15,408 nucleotides of DNA from an uncultured Bacteroides sp. (GTDB taxonomy: Bacteria; Bacteroidota; Bacteroidia; Bacteroidales; Bacteroidaceae), in contig NZ_CAJTSC010000068.1 in assembly GCF_910578895.1 (NCBI RefSeq), forward strand, positions 1 through 15,408, written 5' to 3'. This document shows, piece by piece, positions 6,425 through 13,147 of the stretch. The stretch's first letter is position 1; each line of letters starts with the position of its first letter. The notes under the pieces are model-generated. The model did no database searches and had not been told where the DNA came from. It saw only the letters and a program-made list of their open reading frames with translations. A program made the translations under genes and the position numbers.

Positions 6425-7855
6425 ATGAGGAATAAATATATACTGTTTCTGTTATCTGGTCTCTTGGGTATGCATCTCTCGGCGCAAACACTCGCCCAAG
6501 CCAAAGCATTCTATGCGGAAGGCCGATACGAACAGGCGAAACCTGCCTTCAAAAAGTTAGTAAAAACACAACCCAACAACGGAAGTTACAACTTGTGGTA
6601 TGGTGTATGTTGCCTAAATACAGGAGAATCGGAGGAGGCTGTAAAGTATCTGGAGACGGCTGTAAAGCGCCGAGCTACCGGTGGACAGTTCTATTTGGGA
6701 CAGGCATACAATGCCACTTATCGATTTGAAGAGGCCGTGGATACGTACGAAGATTATATCGCTGAACTGGCAAAACGAAAACGTTCCACCACCGAAGCGG
6801 AAAAGCTTCTGGAAAAGAGCAAAGCCAACCTTCGCATGTTGAAAGGTGTGGAAGAGGTTTGTTTCATCGACAGTTTTGTCGTAGACAAGAAGGACTTTCT
6901 TAAAGCTTACAAAATCAGTCCCGAATCCGGCAAACTGTTTATGTACGATGCCTATTTTGATAACTCCCACAACAAAGGTGGCATCGTATATGAAACAGAA
7001 TTGGGCAATAAGGTATATTATAGCGAATTACAACCGGATAGTATGTTCAATATCCTGTCGCGCAACAAGATGATGGACGAATGGGGACAAGGCAATATGC
7101 TTCCCGGCAATATCAATGAGCCGATGAATGCCAATTACCCGTATGTATTGGCGGACGGTATTACCATCTACTATGCGGCAGACGGCGATGCCTCAATGGG
7201 CGGATATGATATTTTCGTAACGCGCTACAACACAAATACGGACACTTACCTGACCCCGGAAAATGTAGGTATGCCTTTCAACTCTCCTTACAATGATTAT
7301 ATGTATGTCATAGACGAATTCAACAATCTGGGTTGGTTTGCATCCGACCGTTATCAACCGGAAGGTAAAGTCTGCATATATGTATTCATTCCTACCTCAT
7401 CGAAACAGGTATACAACTATGAAAGCATAGACAGAGATAAACTGATAAAACTTGCCCGTATCCACTCCATCAAGGATACCTGGACAGATGAAGGTTTGGT
7501 AGCAGATGCAAGAAAACGCCTGCAAGAAACAATGCAGGAAAAACCGGCAGTAAAGGAACGATATGAATTTGAGTTCGTGATTGATGATAACCGTATTTAT
7601 CATTATACCACCGATTTTCGCTCTCCACAGGCAAAAGTGCAATTCAAGAAATATCTTCAACTGAAAGAAGCCTATAATCAGCAACTAAGCAAACTGGAAA
7701 ACATGCGTCCCCAATATGCACATGCCGATCAGAACAAAAAAAGCAGAATGGCACCTGCCATACTTGATTTGGAAAAACGCGTACAACAATTGGCGACCGA
7801 AATAGACCGCGCCATCATCCAAGTACGCAAATCGGAAAAGCAAACCCTTAAATAG
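6425..7855 (+). CDS. Periplasmic TPR protein with PD40-like repeats
   Basis: 476 aa. A signal peptide (1-21) ends at LSAQ. Residues about 23-130 form TPR-like helical pairs (FYAEGRYEQAKPAF, NTGESEEAVKYLE, YRFEEAVDTYEDY). Residues about 165-320 contain PD40/WD40-like beta-propeller strands (ANYPYVLADGITIYYAADG, YDIFVTRY, LGWFASDRY). The last ~100 residues are charged and probably coiled-coil. The same TPR plus PD40 build is found in OmpA-family proteins of Bacteroidetes, but the peptidoglycan-binding OmpA domain is absent. It is likely an envelope scaffold; the partner is unknown. The nfeD-like gene starts 8 bases after its stop, so they probably share a transcript. Confidence 0.75.
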   Translation: MRNKYILFLLSGLLGMHLSAQTLAQAKAFYAEGRYEQAKPAFKKLVKTQPNNGSYNLWYGVCCLNTGESEEAVKYLETAVKRRATGGQFYLGQAYNATYRFEEAVDTYEDYIAELAKRKRSTTEAEKLLEKSKANLRMLKGVEEVCFIDSFVVDKKDFLKAYKISPESGKLFMYDAYFDNSHNKGGIVYETELGNKVYYSELQPDSMFNILSRNKMMDEWGQGNMLPGNINEPMNANYPYVLADGITIYYAADGDASMGGYDIFVTRYNTNTDTYLTPENVGMPFNSPYNDYMYVIDEFNNLGWFASDRYQPEGKVCIYVFIPTSSKQVYNYESIDRDKLIKLARIHSIKDTWTDEGLVADARKRLQETMQEKPAVKERYEFEFVIDDNRIYHYTTDFRSPQAKVQFKKYLQLKEAYNQQLSKLENMRPQYAHADQNKKSRMAPAILDLEKRVQQLATEIDRAIIQVRKSEKQTLK

Positions 7856-7863
7856 AACAGTTT

Positions 7864-8343
7864 ATGGATATCTTCATCATCGCAGTTTTAATCGTTGCAG
7901 CAGTTATACTGTTTCTCGTTGAGCTATTTATAGTACCAGGAATCAGCATTGCCGGCTTTTTGGCAGGTGGTTGCATCATTTACGCCAACTACTACGCATT
8001 TGCCAATTTAGGAACAACGGCAGGATTTATCACACTCATCATATCTGCCGTAGCCTGTATCGGTTCATTGATATGGTTCATGCGCTCCAAAACTTTAGAT
8101 AAGATAGCTTTGAAAAAGAATATTACCTCGAAAGTAGACCGCAGTGCCGAGGAGAGAGTAAAGATAGGTGATACCGGTATTGCCACCACCCGTCTCGCAC
8201 TTATCGGGTATGCCGAGATAAACGGAGATATCGTAGAAGTAAAATCCATGGACGGATTCTTGGATGAAAAAACGACTATTATAGTAAGCCGCATCACAAA
8301 CGGGGTAATACTTGTAGAAAGAGAATTAAAACATAAAATATAA
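7864..8343 (+). CDS. Short NfeD family membrane protein
   Basis: 159 aa. The N-terminal half has three to four membrane helices (about 3-22, 24-46, 52-72), and the C-terminal part (about 95-155) is a small beta-rich OB-fold-like domain (GDTGIATTRL...GDIVEV...VILVE). It is the short form without the ClpP-like serine protease domain. NfeD proteins are classically encoded beside flotillin-like genes and act with them in membrane organisation. Here floA follows 35 bases later, the standard pairing. Confidence 0.88.
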   Translation: MDIFIIAVLIVAAVILFLVELFIVPGISIAGFLAGGCIIYANYYAFANLGTTAGFITLIISAVACIGSLIWFMRSKTLDKIALKKNITSKVDRSAEERVKIGDTGIATTRLALIGYAEINGDIVEVKSMDGFLDEKTTIIVSRITNGVILVERELKHKI

Positions 8344-8378
8344 ATCACTGATAAATAACCATTAATAACACTAAAAGC

Positions 8379-9380
8379 ATGGATCCAAGTTCAATGTATC
8401 TTACCGCATTCATCGTCATTGGCGGTATCATTTTTCTGGTACTGTTTTTTCATTATGTACCTTTTTTCCTATGGCTGTCCGCTAAAGTTTCAGGAGTCAA
8501 TATCTCATTAGTGCAATTATTCTTGATGCGCATCCGTAATGTCCCCCCCTACATCATTGTGCCGGGCATGATTGAAGCACATAAAGCCGGATTGAGCAAC
8601 ATCACCCGTGATGAATTGGAAGCGCACTACCTTGCCGGCGGACATGTCGAGAAAGTAGTACACGCATTGGTATCCGCATCTAAGGCTAACATTGAGCTGC
8701 CATTTCAAATGGCAACTGCCATCGACCTTGCCGGACGCGATGTGTTCGAAGCTGTTCAAATGTCTGTAAACCCGAAAGTTATTGATACTCCTCCCGTTAC
8801 AGCCGTAGCAAAAGACGGTATCCAATTGATTGCCAAAGCTCGTGTAACCGTACGCGCCAATATCCGCCAGTTGGTGGGTGGAGCCGGAGAAGATACCATT
8901 CTTGCCCGCGTAGGCGAAGGTATCGTATCGTCCATCGGTTCTTCCGAAAATCATAAGTCGGTACTCGAAAACCCCGACTCTATCTCTAAATTAGTGCTTC
9001 GCAAAGGATTGGATGCCGGTACAGCATTCGAAATTCTTTCTATTGACATTGCCGACATTGACATAGGCAAGAACATTGGTGCAGCCTTGCAGATAGACCA
9101 AGCAAATGCAGACAAGAATATCGCTCAGGCAAAAGCCGAGGAACGTCGTGCCATGGCGGTTGCCAGCGAGCAGGAAATGAAAGCCAAAGCGCAGGAAGCT
9201 CGTGCCAAAGTAATTGAAGCCGAAGCCGAAGTGCCCAAAGCCATGGCAGAAGCATTCCGTAGCGGTAATTTGGGAATAATGGATTATTACCGTATGAAAA
9301 ACATTGAGGCCGACACTTCAATGCGTGAAAATATAGCCAAACCGGCAACCGGCACATCCAATCAGCCGCTAAGTAAATAA
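8379..9380 (+). CDS. floA: Flotillin-like protein FloA
   Basis: 333 aa, the normal length of the FloA/UPF0365 family. An N-terminal hydrophobic hairpin (about 8-40) inserts into the inner membrane. A PHB/SPFH-like domain follows (about 100-235, including VTAVAKDGIQLIAKARVTVR and LDAGTAFEILSIDIADIDIG). A long Ala/Glu-rich coiled coil (about 240-300, AKAEERRAMAVASEQEMKAK) drives oligomerisation. FloA proteins scaffold membrane microdomains. The upstream nfeD is its usual partner, and a strong terminator ends the operon 20 bases after its stop. Confidence 0.95.
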   Translation: MDPSSMYLTAFIVIGGIIFLVLFFHYVPFFLWLSAKVSGVNISLVQLFLMRIRNVPPYIIVPGMIEAHKAGLSNITRDELEAHYLAGGHVEKVVHALVSASKANIELPFQMATAIDLAGRDVFEAVQMSVNPKVIDTPPVTAVAKDGIQLIAKARVTVRANIRQLVGGAGEDTILARVGEGIVSSIGSSENHKSVLENPDSISKLVLRKGLDAGTAFEILSIDIADIDIGKNIGAALQIDQANADKNIAQAKAEERRAMAVASEQEMKAKAQEARAKVIEAEAEVPKAMAEAFRSGNLGIMDYYRMKNIEADTSMRENIAKPATGTSNQPLSK

Positions 9381-9399
9381 AACCGGTAAAATCAATATA

Positions 9400-9446
9400 A
9401 ACGTCGGAACCGGTGAACAGAGACCGGTTACCGGCGTTTTCTTTTT
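9400..9446 (+). terminator. Terminator after floA
   Basis: AACGTCGGAACCGGT (9400-9414) pairs with ACCGGTTACCGGCGTT (9423-9438), with one bulge and one G-U wobble, around an 8-base loop. The T-rich tail TTCTTTTT follows. It is strong and separates floA from the nucleoside phosphorylase gene. Confidence 0.88.
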
Positions 9447-9469
9447 ATAAACCCATAATATCCTGAAAC

Positions 9470-10348
9470 ATGAAAAAGTATTTTGCATCTTCCGAACTTA
9501 TTATCAACGAAGACGGTTCCGTTTTCCATCTACACGTAAAGCCCGAATGGCTGGCAGATAAAGTAATCCTCGTTGGCGACCCCGGTCGAGTGGCATTGGT
9601 CGCCTCTCATTTCGACAACAAGGAATATGAAGTGGAAAGCCGTGAATTTAAAACAATTACAGGTACTTATAAAGGTAAGCGCATCACCGTTGTTTCTACC
9701 GGTATCGGGTGTGACAATATTGACATAGTCATGAACGAATTGGATGCCCTTGCCAATATCGATTTCCAAACACGGGAAGAAAAGCCTCAACTACGCCAAT
9801 TGGAGTTAGTGCGCATCGGTACTTGCGGTGGCCTGCAGCCTAATACTCCCGTAGGAACATTCGTCTGTTCCGCCAAATCTATCGGTTTCGACGGTCTACT
9901 GAATTTCTATGCCGGACGCAATTCCGTTTGCGACTTGCCGTTCGAACGTGCTTTTCTCAACCACATGGGGTGGTCGGGTAATATGTGTGCTCCTGCCCCC
10001 TACGTAATTGATGCAAATGCAGAATTGATAGAGCGCATAGCCGGAGATGATATGGTACGAGGTGTCACCATTGCCGCAGGCGGTTTCTTCGGTCCGCAAG
10101 GTCGGGAATTGCGTGTACCGTTGGCAGATCCGCATCAAAACGAAAAAATAGAGCAATTCGAATACAATGGCTATAAGATAACTAATTTCGAGATGGAAAG
10201 TTCCGCATTGGCCGGACTTAGCCGCTTAATGGGACATAAGGCGATGACTGTCTGCATGGTCATAGCCAACAGGTTAATTAAAGAAGCCAATACGGGATAT
10301 AAAAATACAATTGACAGCCTTATCCTTAAAGTACTTGAGCGCATCTAA
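9470..10348 (+). CDS. Nucleoside phosphorylase, uridine phosphorylase-like
   Basis: 292 aa of the PNP_UDP_1 family, which splits nucleosides with phosphate to base and ribose-1-phosphate. GDPGR (36-40) binds phosphate. STGIG (76-80) and GTCGG (117-121) are family core motifs, and EMESSA (241-246) carries the ribose-binding residues. Residues GPQGRE (208-213) hold the Q-x-R pair (Q210, R212) used by uridine phosphorylases to recognise uracil, so uridine is the best substrate guess. It stands alone between a terminator and the mnmE promoter, without transporter or ribokinase genes nearby. Role: pyrimidine salvage in the cytoplasm. Confidence 0.85.
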   Translation: MKKYFASSELIINEDGSVFHLHVKPEWLADKVILVGDPGRVALVASHFDNKEYEVESREFKTITGTYKGKRITVVSTGIGCDNIDIVMNELDALANIDFQTREEKPQLRQLELVRIGTCGGLQPNTPVGTFVCSAKSIGFDGLLNFYAGRNSVCDLPFERAFLNHMGWSGNMCAPAPYVIDANAELIERIAGDDMVRGVTIAAGGFFGPQGRELRVPLADPHQNEKIEQFEYNGYKITNFEMESSALAGLSRLMGHKAMTVCMVIANRLIKEANTGYKNTIDSLILKVLERI

Positions 10349-10400
10349 GTATTTTTAGCGATATCCGGTCTTCATAGATATCTCGTCTGTAATCATTGGT

Positions 10401-10415
10401 TCATGCAAAGCATGA
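10401..10415. repeat. Short inverted repeat upstream of mnmE
   Basis: TCATGC-AAA-GCATGA is a perfect 6-bp inverted repeat in the 147-base gap between the nucleoside phosphorylase and mnmE genes. It has no T tract, so it is a poor terminator. It could be an operator half-pair or chance. Confidence 0.4.
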
Positions 10416-10464
10416 TAAAACTCAATAACTTACATCATGATATCATTTTTTGTGAGGAAACTGC

Positions 10465-10472
10465 TATCTTTG
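10465..10472 (+). promoter_or_regulatory. -7 box of the mnmE promoter
   Basis: TATCTTTG matches TAnnTTTG 24 bases before the mnmE ATG. A TTTG lies at 10449-10452, but the spacer is only 12 nt, shorter than the usual 19-21, so the -33 element is uncertain. Confidence 0.55.
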
Positions 10473-10495
10473 TCCAATAAAACAAACAGGAATTC

Positions 10496-11881
10496 ATGAA
10501 CCAAGATACCATCTGTGCCATAGCTACCGCTCAGGGAGGGGCTATTGGATGTATTCGTGTCTCCGGTCCGGCGGCTATCGAAATCACATCACGCATATTT
10601 GCCCCTGCCATTACCAATAAAAAGTTGGAAGAAAACAAACCTTATACACTTACTTTTGGACGGATATATGATGGGCATGAAGTTATAGACGAAGTACTTG
10701 TAAGCCTATTTCGTGCCCCTCATTCCTATACTGGTGAAGACAGTACGGAAATTACTTGCCACGGTTCCTCCTATATTCTGCAGAAAGTATTGCAATTGCT
10801 CATCAAGAACGGTTGCCGCATGGCAAACCCAGGAGAATATACCCAACGTGCATTCTTAAACGGAAAAATGGATTTAAGCCAAGCAGAAGCTGTTGCAGAT
10901 TTGATTGCTTCATCTTCCGCAGCTGCCCATCGTCTTGCCATGAACCAGATGCGGGGCGGTTTCAGCAAAGAACTTGCCGCTTTACGTAGCCAGTTGCTCC
11001 ATTTCACCTCGCTCATCGAATTGGAATTGGATTTCAGTGATCACGAGGAACTGGAATTTGCCGACCGTTCCGAACTTTGCCAATTAGCGGATAACATTGA
11101 AAAGGTCATAGCGCGTTTGGTGAACTCCTTCAGTGTAGGCAACGCCATTAAAAGTGGTATTCCAGTAGCCATTATTGGTGAAACAAATGCAGGAAAATCT
11201 ACATTACTTAATGTTTTGCTTAATGAAGAAAAAGCTATTGTAAGTGACATTCATGGTACCACGCGAGATGTTATAGAAGATACTGTTAATATAGGCGGCA
11301 TTACTTTCCGATTCATTGATACTGCAGGTATTCGCGAGACCAACGACACGATTGAAAACCTCGGCATCGAACGTACTTTCCAAAAACTGGATCAAGCAGA
11401 AATAGTTCTTTGGATGATTGATGCTACGGATGCTCAAACTCAAATAACACAATTGTCCAAGCAACTTCTTCCCCGTTGTGAAAATAAACAAGTAATCCTC
11501 GTTTATAATAAAGCTGATTTAGTGGTAAATATACCAAACAGTATTCCTGCCAATTTTCCTAACAATGTAAAATCAATTACCATATCTGCTAAAACAAGAG
11601 AACATATTGAAGAACTTCAACAAATGTTGATAACCTCTGCCCATCTTCCTGCAATCACTCAAAATGATGTTATAGTTACCAATACACGTCACTATGAAGC
11701 ATTAAACAATGCGTTGGAAGCCATCCACCGAGTGCAAGAAAACTTAACAAATAATATTTCCGGTGATTTCATATCACAAGATATCCGAGAATGTATTTTC
11801 TATTTAAGCGATATTGCAGGAGAAGTAACGACTGATATGGTATTACAGAATATATTTCAGCATTTTTGCATCGGCAAGTGA
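10496..11881 (+). CDS. mnmE: tRNA uridine-5-carboxymethylaminomethyl modification GTPase MnmE
   Basis: 461 aa, full length. With MnmG it modifies U34 of tRNAs reading mixed codon boxes. The N-terminal tetrahydrofolate-binding domain (about 1-120) begins DTICAIAT. A helical domain follows, with a Ras-like GTPase inserted in it: G1 GETNAGKS (228-235), G2 GTTRD (254-258), G3 DTAG (275-278) and G4 NKAD (338-341). The essential C-terminal FCIGK (457-461) is intact, so an insertion here has not broken the gene. Base composition falls from about 45-50% GC in the first part to about 30-45% after about 11160. The FCIGK-stop codons are a likely integration site for the downstream element. Confidence 0.97.
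   Translation: MNQDTICAIATAQGGAIGCIRVSGPAAIEITSRIFAPAITNKKLEENKPYTLTFGRIYDGHEVIDEVLVSLFRAPHSYTGEDSTEITCHGSSYILQKVLQLLIKNGCRMANPGEYTQRAFLNGKMDLSQAEAVADLIASSSAAAHRLAMNQMRGGFSKELAALRSQLLHFTSLIELELDFSDHEELEFADRSELCQLADNIEKVIARLVNSFSVGNAIKSGIPVAIIGETNAGKSTLLNVLLNEEKAIVSDIHGTTRDVIEDTVNIGGITFRFIDTAGIRETNDTIENLGIERTFQKLDQAEIVLWMIDATDAQTQITQLSKQLLPRCENKQVILVYNKADLVVNIPNSIPANFPNNVKSITISAKTREHIEELQQMLITSAHLPAITQNDVIVTNTRHYEALNNALEAIHRVQENLTNNISGDFISQDIRECIFYLSDIAGEVTTDMVLQNIFQHFCIGK
11864..11881. other. Candidate att site: FCIGK-stop codons of mnmE
   Basis: The last 18 bases of mnmE encode FCIGK-stop. The same codons of trmE/mnmE are the attachment site of Salmonella genomic island 1 and relatives, which also use tyrosine recombinases. 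A recombinase gene lies 1.3 kb downstream facing away. No second copy of this 18-mer is visible in the window, so the right boundary is outside it. The site is inferred from position and analogy. Confidence 0.5.
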
Positions 11882-11922
11882 TGGCTTAGAAACTGCCATA
11901 ACTAACTATAACCATTTAGAAT

Positions 11923-11955
11923 AAAGTCGCTGTATTTCAGCGACTTTTCTGTTTT
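11923..11955 (+). terminator. Terminator downstream of mnmE
   Basis: AAAGTCGCTG (11923-11932) and CAGCGACTTT (11938-11947) form a perfect 10-bp stem with a 5-base loop, followed by CTGTTTT. It is a clear intrinsic terminator that would insulate the next genes from mnmE transcription. Confidence 0.9.
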
Positions 11956-12019
11956 AACACTTTCCAGTCCATATTTGGAGGTAACGGTTTTTATCCATAT
12001 TTTTCTATCATATTTCTAC

Positions 12020-12143
12020 CGTGACACAAATTCACGATTACCCCGAATGTCACAGTGACGCATTAGTTGACGTGTGTTGACAATGGTTTACATGTGTTGA
12101 CAAAATCCGGGAGAAATAAGGAGAAATTATCCCCAATGTAAAC
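12020..12143. promoter_or_regulatory. Cluster of palindromes and GTTGAC repeats before the HTH gene
   Basis: CGTGA-N7-TCACG spans 12020-12036 and GTCAC-A-GTGAC spans 12049-12059. GTTGAC occurs at 12066, 12076 and 12096 (steps of 10 and 20 bp), the last two extended to TGTGTTGACAA. GTTTACAT (12086-12093) recurs inverted as ATGTAAAC (12136-12143). Such density just inside a presumed element end suits recombinase/excisionase arm sites, or operators of the HTH gene. No TAnnTTTG promoter is evident here. Confidence 0.6.
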
Positions 12144-12152
12144 AAGGAAAAT

Positions 12153-13031
12153 ATGGAAGTAAGAAAGATTTGTCAATGGTGTGGAAAGCCATTCATAGCT
12201 CAAAAGACAACGACCTGCTATTGTAGCCACCAATGTTCCAATCTTGGCTACAAGGAACGTATTCGGGAACGCAAGCGGCAGTTGAAACGCTCGCAAGAGT
12301 TGCTACAACCTCGACAAGCCGCCGAGGGACAGGATTTCTTCTCTTTTGCCCAAGCAGCAAAGTTGATGGGCGTAACCAGACAATACATATATAAATTAGT
12401 AAAGGAATCCAAACTTCGGGCTTCACGCATCAGTGGTAAGAAGTCGCTCATTCGCCGTGCTGACATCGAACTAATGATGAAAACCAAACCGTATGAGCGC
12501 ATCATGCCTAAAGAGGACTTCGACATCACTGAGTATTACACAGCTGAAGAAATTGCAGAGAAATATAAGGTCAACGCCAAATGGGTGTGGACTTATACAC
12601 GGCAGCACAAAGTTCCGAAAGTGAGAATCCGCCAGTTCAACTATTACAGCAAGAAACATATTGATGCCGCCTTTGCCAAATACGAAGTAGATTCCGACCT
12701 GACCGAATGGTACACACCGGAAGAGATTCAGGAAAAATACGGCATGACACGCGTTGCCATCCGTTCGCAGGTGTATCGAAACAATATCCCATCCAAGAAA
12801 GAACACGGACAAATCTATTATTCCAAACTCCATTTCGACCTATCCAAAACATCGGAACAGGAAAGCAAAGCGGAATATTACACCGTCAAGGAGGCTATGG
12901 AAAAATTCAAACTCTCCCGCGACTCTGTTTACGGCATTCTGCAATTCCATCAGATCAACCGCGAGAAGAACGGACGGTTCGTCCGATTCCTAAAAGTAGA
13001 GTTTGGCAGGGTTATGGGTGTTCACAAATAA
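12153..13031 (+). CDS. Zinc-ribbon protein with four tandem excisionase-type HTH units
   Basis: 292 aa, DNA-binding. Residues 7-28 hold a Cys cluster (C7, C10, C22, C24, C28; CxxC...CYCSHQC) like a small zinc ribbon, followed by a basic stretch (35-48). Four similar units of about 45 residues follow: 63-110 (FSFAQAAKLMGVTRQYIYKL), 128-175 (YYTAEEIAEKYKV), 187-232 (WYTPEEIQEKYGMTR) and 242-286 (YYTVKEAMEKFKLSRDSVY). Each has the aromatic/Thr start, HTH and wing of MerR/Xis-like excisionase domains. It sits just upstream of the recombinase on the same strand, so a role as recombination directionality factor or regulator of the element is likely. I do not know a characterised homologue with four such units. 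Confidence 0.75.
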   Translation: MEVRKICQWCGKPFIAQKTTTCYCSHQCSNLGYKERIRERKRQLKRSQELLQPRQAAEGQDFFSFAQAAKLMGVTRQYIYKLVKESKLRASRISGKKSLIRRADIELMMKTKPYERIMPKEDFDITEYYTAEEIAEKYKVNAKWVWTYTRQHKVPKVRIRQFNYYSKKHIDAAFAKYEVDSDLTEWYTPEEIQEKYGMTRVAIRSQVYRNNIPSKKEHGQIYYSKLHFDLSKTSEQESKAEYYTVKEAMEKFKLSRDSVYGILQFHQINREKNGRFVRFLKVEFGRVMGVHK

Positions 13032-13070
13032 TCTAATTTGTCGCTATCCATTAATTATTCAAAAATTAAT

Positions 13071-13107
13071 CTCTGCTGTAGGTAATCTGCATGATTACAT
13101 TACAGAG
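13071..13107. promoter_or_regulatory. Inverted repeat in the int leader
   Basis: GTAATC (13082-13087) and GATTAC (13093-13098) flank TGCAT. Outside them CTGTA (13076-13080) can pair with TACAG (13101-13105), and alternatively CTCTG (13071-13075) with CAGAG (13103-13107). The structure lies 41 bases before the chosen int ATG, as expected for an operator or translation-control hairpin. Confidence 0.5.
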
Positions 13108-13147
13108 TTTTGCCAGCGAATTAATAATAACCATAAAATATATTAGT

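Noticed and set aside
7992..8348. 118-aa minus-strand frame over the nfeD gene
   Set aside because: Antisense shadow; the NfeD frame has clear helices and domain layout, and no promoter faces the other way.
10365..10383. Repeated GATATC palindromes after the nucleoside phosphorylase gene as a terminator
   Set aside because: The possible stem is short and AT-rich with a poor T tract, so it is not convincing.
11971..11987. GGAGG Shine-Dalgarno-like motif downstream of mnmE
   Set aside because: No start codon with a meaningful open frame follows at a suitable distance.
12020..12143. CRISPR or plasmid-type iteron origin
   Set aside because: The repeats are only 6-11 bases, three copies at most, with no spacer pattern, Cas gene or replication initiator nearby.
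12707..13036. 109-aa plus-strand frame overlapping the HTH gene
   Set aside because: Arg/Pro/His-rich shadow in another frame; the HTH repeats continue in the main frame to 13031.
13091..13147. Upstream ATG as the int start
   Set aside because: It lies inside the hairpin at 13071-13107, and the added residues show no conserved feature.
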